A stretch of DNA of 64,000 bases, taken from assembly GCA_017516485.1 (NCBI GenBank), contig JAFXCH010000025.1, forward strand, positions 1 through 64,000. Reading direction: 5' to 3'. Position 1 is the first letter of the stretch; each line of letters opens with the position of its first letter. This document shows, piece after piece, positions 62,006-64,000 of this stretch. Made by a program: the position numbers and the translations under genes. The notes under the pieces are model-generated. The model was not told where the DNA came from and made no database searches. It worked only from the letters and a program-made list of their open reading frames with translations. Source of the stretch: Clostridia bacterium (GTDB taxonomy: Bacteria > Bacillota > Clostridia > Oscillospirales > Acutalibacteraceae).

Positions 62006-62288
62006 GATATACTTTTGCAAACAGCAATGAATATGGTTTTGAAAGTAATATTTCCGCCACAGCTTCGTTGAAAATCCTTGCAATAGCCTCGTATTCCTTC
62101 AGATTTTCGCCTTGCTGTGACAAAAATCTTCTCTTTCAAAACTGCTTCGCATCTGAAATCCAATATCTTATGTGCAGTCGGGTATTTCTTCTCTGCAGGC
62201 ATACTGCCGTATGGCAAAGAGAAAAATGCTCGAATGTGCGTGAGATATTGCATTTCAGACATATTGGATTGCTGTTTACAAAAGTATA
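62006..62288. repeat. Cloverleaf-like repeat element, 283 bp
   Basis: Ends form an imperfect inverted repeat (62008-62035 against 62260-62288, about 25 of 28). Two large internal hairpins: 62036-62063 with 62114-62142 (inner GAAAATC/GATTTTC), and 62153-62258 (CTGAAATCCAATATCT with AGATATTGCATTTCAG, inner GCAGGCATAC/GTATGGC). It fills the 426-base gap before the pyridoxal kinase gene; I see no gene in it. Confidence 0.65.
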
Positions 62289-62322
62289 ATATTTTGGTAA
62301 TTTTTTAAAAACGGTGATGAAA

Positions 62323-63171
62323 ATGGAAAGAATAAACCGTGTACTTGCAATTCATGATATTTCAGGCTTCGGTAAATGCTCATTAACAGTAGCACTGCCC
62401 GTAATTTCAGCCTGCGGTATTGAAACAACAGTTATGCCTACAGCCGTGCTGTCCACTCATACGGGTGGTTTTACCGGTTACACCTGGCGTGACCTGACAA
62501 GTGATATGCAACCTATGGCAGACCATTGGAAAAGCATAAATATCGGATTTGATGCAATATATTCAGGCTATCTCGGCTCGTTTGAGCAGATTGAAATTGT
62601 CAAGAGCATAGTCAAAGATTTCAAAGAAGAAAACAGCTTCTTTCTCTGTGACCCTGCAATGGCTGACCACGGCAAAATGTATGCTCTTTTCGATATGAAT
62701 TTTGCCAAGAAAATGGCTGAGCTGTGCTCGCTTGCGGATATCATAGTCCCCAACTTTACCGAAGCTGCATTTATGACCGGAGAAGAGTATAAAGAAGGAC
62801 CTTACACAAAAGAATATGTTGAAGATATGCTTGTTAAGCTTGCCGCACTCGGCCCGAAAAAGATTGTGCTGACAGGCGTGTATTTTGACAGTGATAACCT
62901 CGGCTGTGCCTGCTATGATAACGGCAACATCGAATACATTATGATGCCCAGACTTGAGGGTGTTTATCACGGCACAGGCGATGTTTTTGCAAGCTCGCTC
63001 TGCGGTGCACTGATGTGCAGAAAAAGCTTAAAAAAAGCAACTGAAATTGCCGCAAAATTCACCTGCGGATGTATTGAGCGCACGCTTAAATATACACCCG
63101 ATGTGCGTTACGGAGTAGCGTTTGAGGGTGAGCTGCCAAAGCTAATAAAGGAGCTCGGACTCTATGAATAA
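62323..63171 (+). CDS. Pyridoxal (pyridoxamine) kinase
   Basis: A 282-residue ribokinase-fold enzyme that phosphorylates B6 vitamers. Motifs: VLAIHDISGFGKCSLTVALPVISACG (close to PdxY/PdxK), FTGYTWRDLT, DPAMADHGKMY, PNFTEAAFMTG, and the catalytic GVYHGTGDVFASSL. I prefer ATG 62323, with GGTGATGAAA upstream; an ATG at 62317 is also possible. It overlaps trmL by 8 bases. PLP is also tied to YggS elsewhere in this window. Confidence 0.9.
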   Translation: MERINRVLAIHDISGFGKCSLTVALPVISACGIETTVMPTAVLSTHTGGFTGYTWRDLTSDMQPMADHWKSINIGFDAIYSGYLGSFEQIEIVKSIVKDFKEENSFFLCDPAMADHGKMYALFDMNFAKKMAELCSLADIIVPNFTEAAFMTGEEYKEGPYTKEYVEDMLVKLAALGPKKIVLTGVYFDSDNLGCACYDNGNIEYIMMPRLEGVYHGTGDVFASSLCGALMCRKSLKKATEIAAKFTCGCIERTLKYTPDVRYGVAFEGELPKLIKELGLYE

Positions 63172-63673
63172 AAAGACTCTCAACATAGTGCTCATAGAGC
63201 CCGAAATACCGCAGAATACAGGCAACATAGCACGCACCTGTGCGGCTACCGGTGCAAGACTTCACCTTGTAGAGCCAATGGGTTTCAAGGTGGATGACAA
63301 GAAATTAAAGCGTGCGGGACTCGATTACTGGCATCTGCTCGACATTACATATTACAAGGATACGGCTGACTTTTTTGAAAAGAATAAAGACGGAAATTTC
63401 TTTTATTTTTCAACCAAAGCCACACACCGTCATACCGATATCACCTACCCGGACAACACTTACCTCGTATTCGGCAAAGAGACGAAGGGACTGCCCGAAG
63501 AATTGCTCAAGGCAAACCCCGAAAAATGCGTAAGAATACCGATGATAAATGACTCGGCGGCACGAAGCCTCAACCTTTCAAACTCCGCCGCAATAGGCGT
63601 ATACGAAGTACTCCGACAATGGGATTACCCCGAATTGTTATGCGAGGGTAAGCTGACAAAATACGAATGGTAA
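63164..63673 (+). CDS. trmL: tRNA (cytidine/uridine-34-2'-O)-methyltransferase
   Basis: A SPOUT methyltransferase acting on the wobble base. The 169-residue product has the family start NIVLIEPEIPQNTGNIARTCAATGARLHLVEPMGF and the knot motifs YLVFGKETKGLPEELL and IPMINDSAARSLNLSNSAAIGVYEVLRQ. The length is typical. An AATAAAGGAG-like site lies inside the end of the upstream gene, with which it overlaps by 8 bases, so they are cotranslated. Confidence 0.94.
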   Translation: MNKKTLNIVLIEPEIPQNTGNIARTCAATGARLHLVEPMGFKVDDKKLKRAGLDYWHLLDITYYKDTADFFEKNKDGNFFYFSTKATHRHTDITYPDNTYLVFGKETKGLPEELLKANPEKCVRIPMINDSAARSLNLSNSAAIGVYEVLRQWDYPELLCEGKLTKYEW

Positions 63674-63676
63674 ATT

Positions 63677-63711
63677 CAATTCGGAATTAGGAATTCGCAA
63701 TTCGGAATTAG
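63677..63711. repeat. Direct repeat CAATTCGGAATTAG, two copies
   Basis: Copies at 63677-63690 and 63698-63711, separated by GAATTCG. Both are nearly palindromic, and I recall such AATTCGGAATT stretches as recurrent in gut Firmicutes. Confidence 0.7.
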
Positions 63712-63737
63712 ATTTTCCATAAACCGCTCCATCCAAA

Positions 63738-63789
63738 GCTCCCTCTGATGAGGGAGCTGGATTTTGTGAAGCAAAAGACTGAGGGAGAG
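63738..63789 (+). repeat. Complete copy of the CTCCCTC hairpin repeat
   Basis: GCTCCCTCTGATGAGGGAGC, second hairpin TTTTG-TGAAG-CAAAA, then GACTGAGGGAGAG. It lies upstream of the last gene. Confidence 0.88.
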
Positions 63790-63822
63790 AATTTAAGATA
63801 ATAAAGAATAGAGGATAATCTC

Positions 63823-64000
63823 ATGAACAAAAATGCCGCTATAAACTTTATTTTACATAACGCACGTCCTCTTGAGTTGGCTATTTACAAATATTTATTT
63901 GAAAACGGCTCAAACCAAGCTGTTGTTGATGAACTATCAAAATTTCAGAATTCCGATGGCGGTTTCGGTAATGCCCTTGAGCCTGATTTCTTCAATCCCA
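63823..64000 (+). CDS. Terpene-cyclase-toroid-like protein, partial (cut by window end)
   Basis: The first 59 codons of a gene that runs out of the window. AGAGGATAATCTC precedes the ATG. The text reads KFQNSDGGFGNALEPDFFNP, matching the QxxDGGFG repeat motif of prenyltransferase/squalene-cyclase alpha-toroid proteins. The family cannot be narrowed from this piece. It lies downstream of a CTCCCTC repeat and of the trmL operon. Confidence 0.6.
   Translation, partial: MNKNAAINFILHNARPLELAIYKYLFENGSNQAVVDELSKFQNSDGGFGNALEPDFFNP

Overview
The window looks like chromosome from an anaerobic, endospore-forming Gram-positive bacterium of the class Clostridia, most likely Oscillospirales/Ruminococcaceae. 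The evidence is a set of sporulation genes (gpr, spoIIP, sipL-spoIVA, a pdaA-like deacetylase), rubrerythrin, a transketolase split into two genes, a two-subunit-type fumarase piece, strong AGGAGG ribosome binding sites with many TTG/GTG starts, and TTGNNN-N17-TAWAAT promoters. I saw no prophage, transposase, CRISPR array, rRNA or tRNA. The species call is an inference.

Layout. 1-3400: a small Cys-tailed membrane peptide, rpsT, then gpr, spoIIP and a small membrane protein. 3400-9700 (minus strand): der with a DUF512 radical SAM gene, a HAD hydrolase, rpmF-yceD, a P-loop protein and pgi. 9800-19800: a D,D-carboxypeptidase, mtaB, a Na/Pi transporter with PhoU domain, PHP and HAD enzymes, tcdA, a second PHP protein and proS. 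19880-30630 (mostly minus): a PASTA protein with a degenerate kinase domain, gdpP, RNase J, a degenerate phosphohexomutase, rnhA (plus), and sipL-spoIVA. 30750-46750 is one long minus-strand block: miaB, ylbF-like, mutS, mutL, miaA, an HlyD-like protein, yggS, sepF, divIVA, lspA, rluD, both transketolase halves, a DivIVA-like peptide and a fumarase beta subunit. It combines mismatch repair, tRNA modification and division-site genes. 46930-52700 (plus) is an incomplete inositol gene set (iolG-iolD-iolE), then a PHP gene and manA. 52700-64000 is more accessory: a lipoprotein, gene debris, a membrane-bound MerR regulator with its own operator, an S51 peptidase, a DUF559 gene inside inverted repeats, rubrerythrin, a sugar-kinase/ThuA group, pdaA, a pyridoxal kinase and trmL. 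The window ends inside a gene.

The most unusual content is in the intergenic repeats. One family (copies near 510-788, 6786-6999, 50741-50847, 57706-57934 and 62006-62288) has a nested-palindrome shape that recurs while the stem sequences differ from copy to copy. A second family (CTCCCTCTGAYGAGGGAG hairpin, then a variable hairpin, then a GAGGGAGAG tail) occurs three times complete. Together with a truncated inverted copy it brackets a one-gene DUF559 unit, supplies that gene's ribosome binding site and encodes its C-terminus. This is my best candidate for an undescribed mobile or domesticated system. Two protein-level oddities also stand out: a PASTA pseudokinase and a phosphohexomutase-like protein without its catalytic serine loop.
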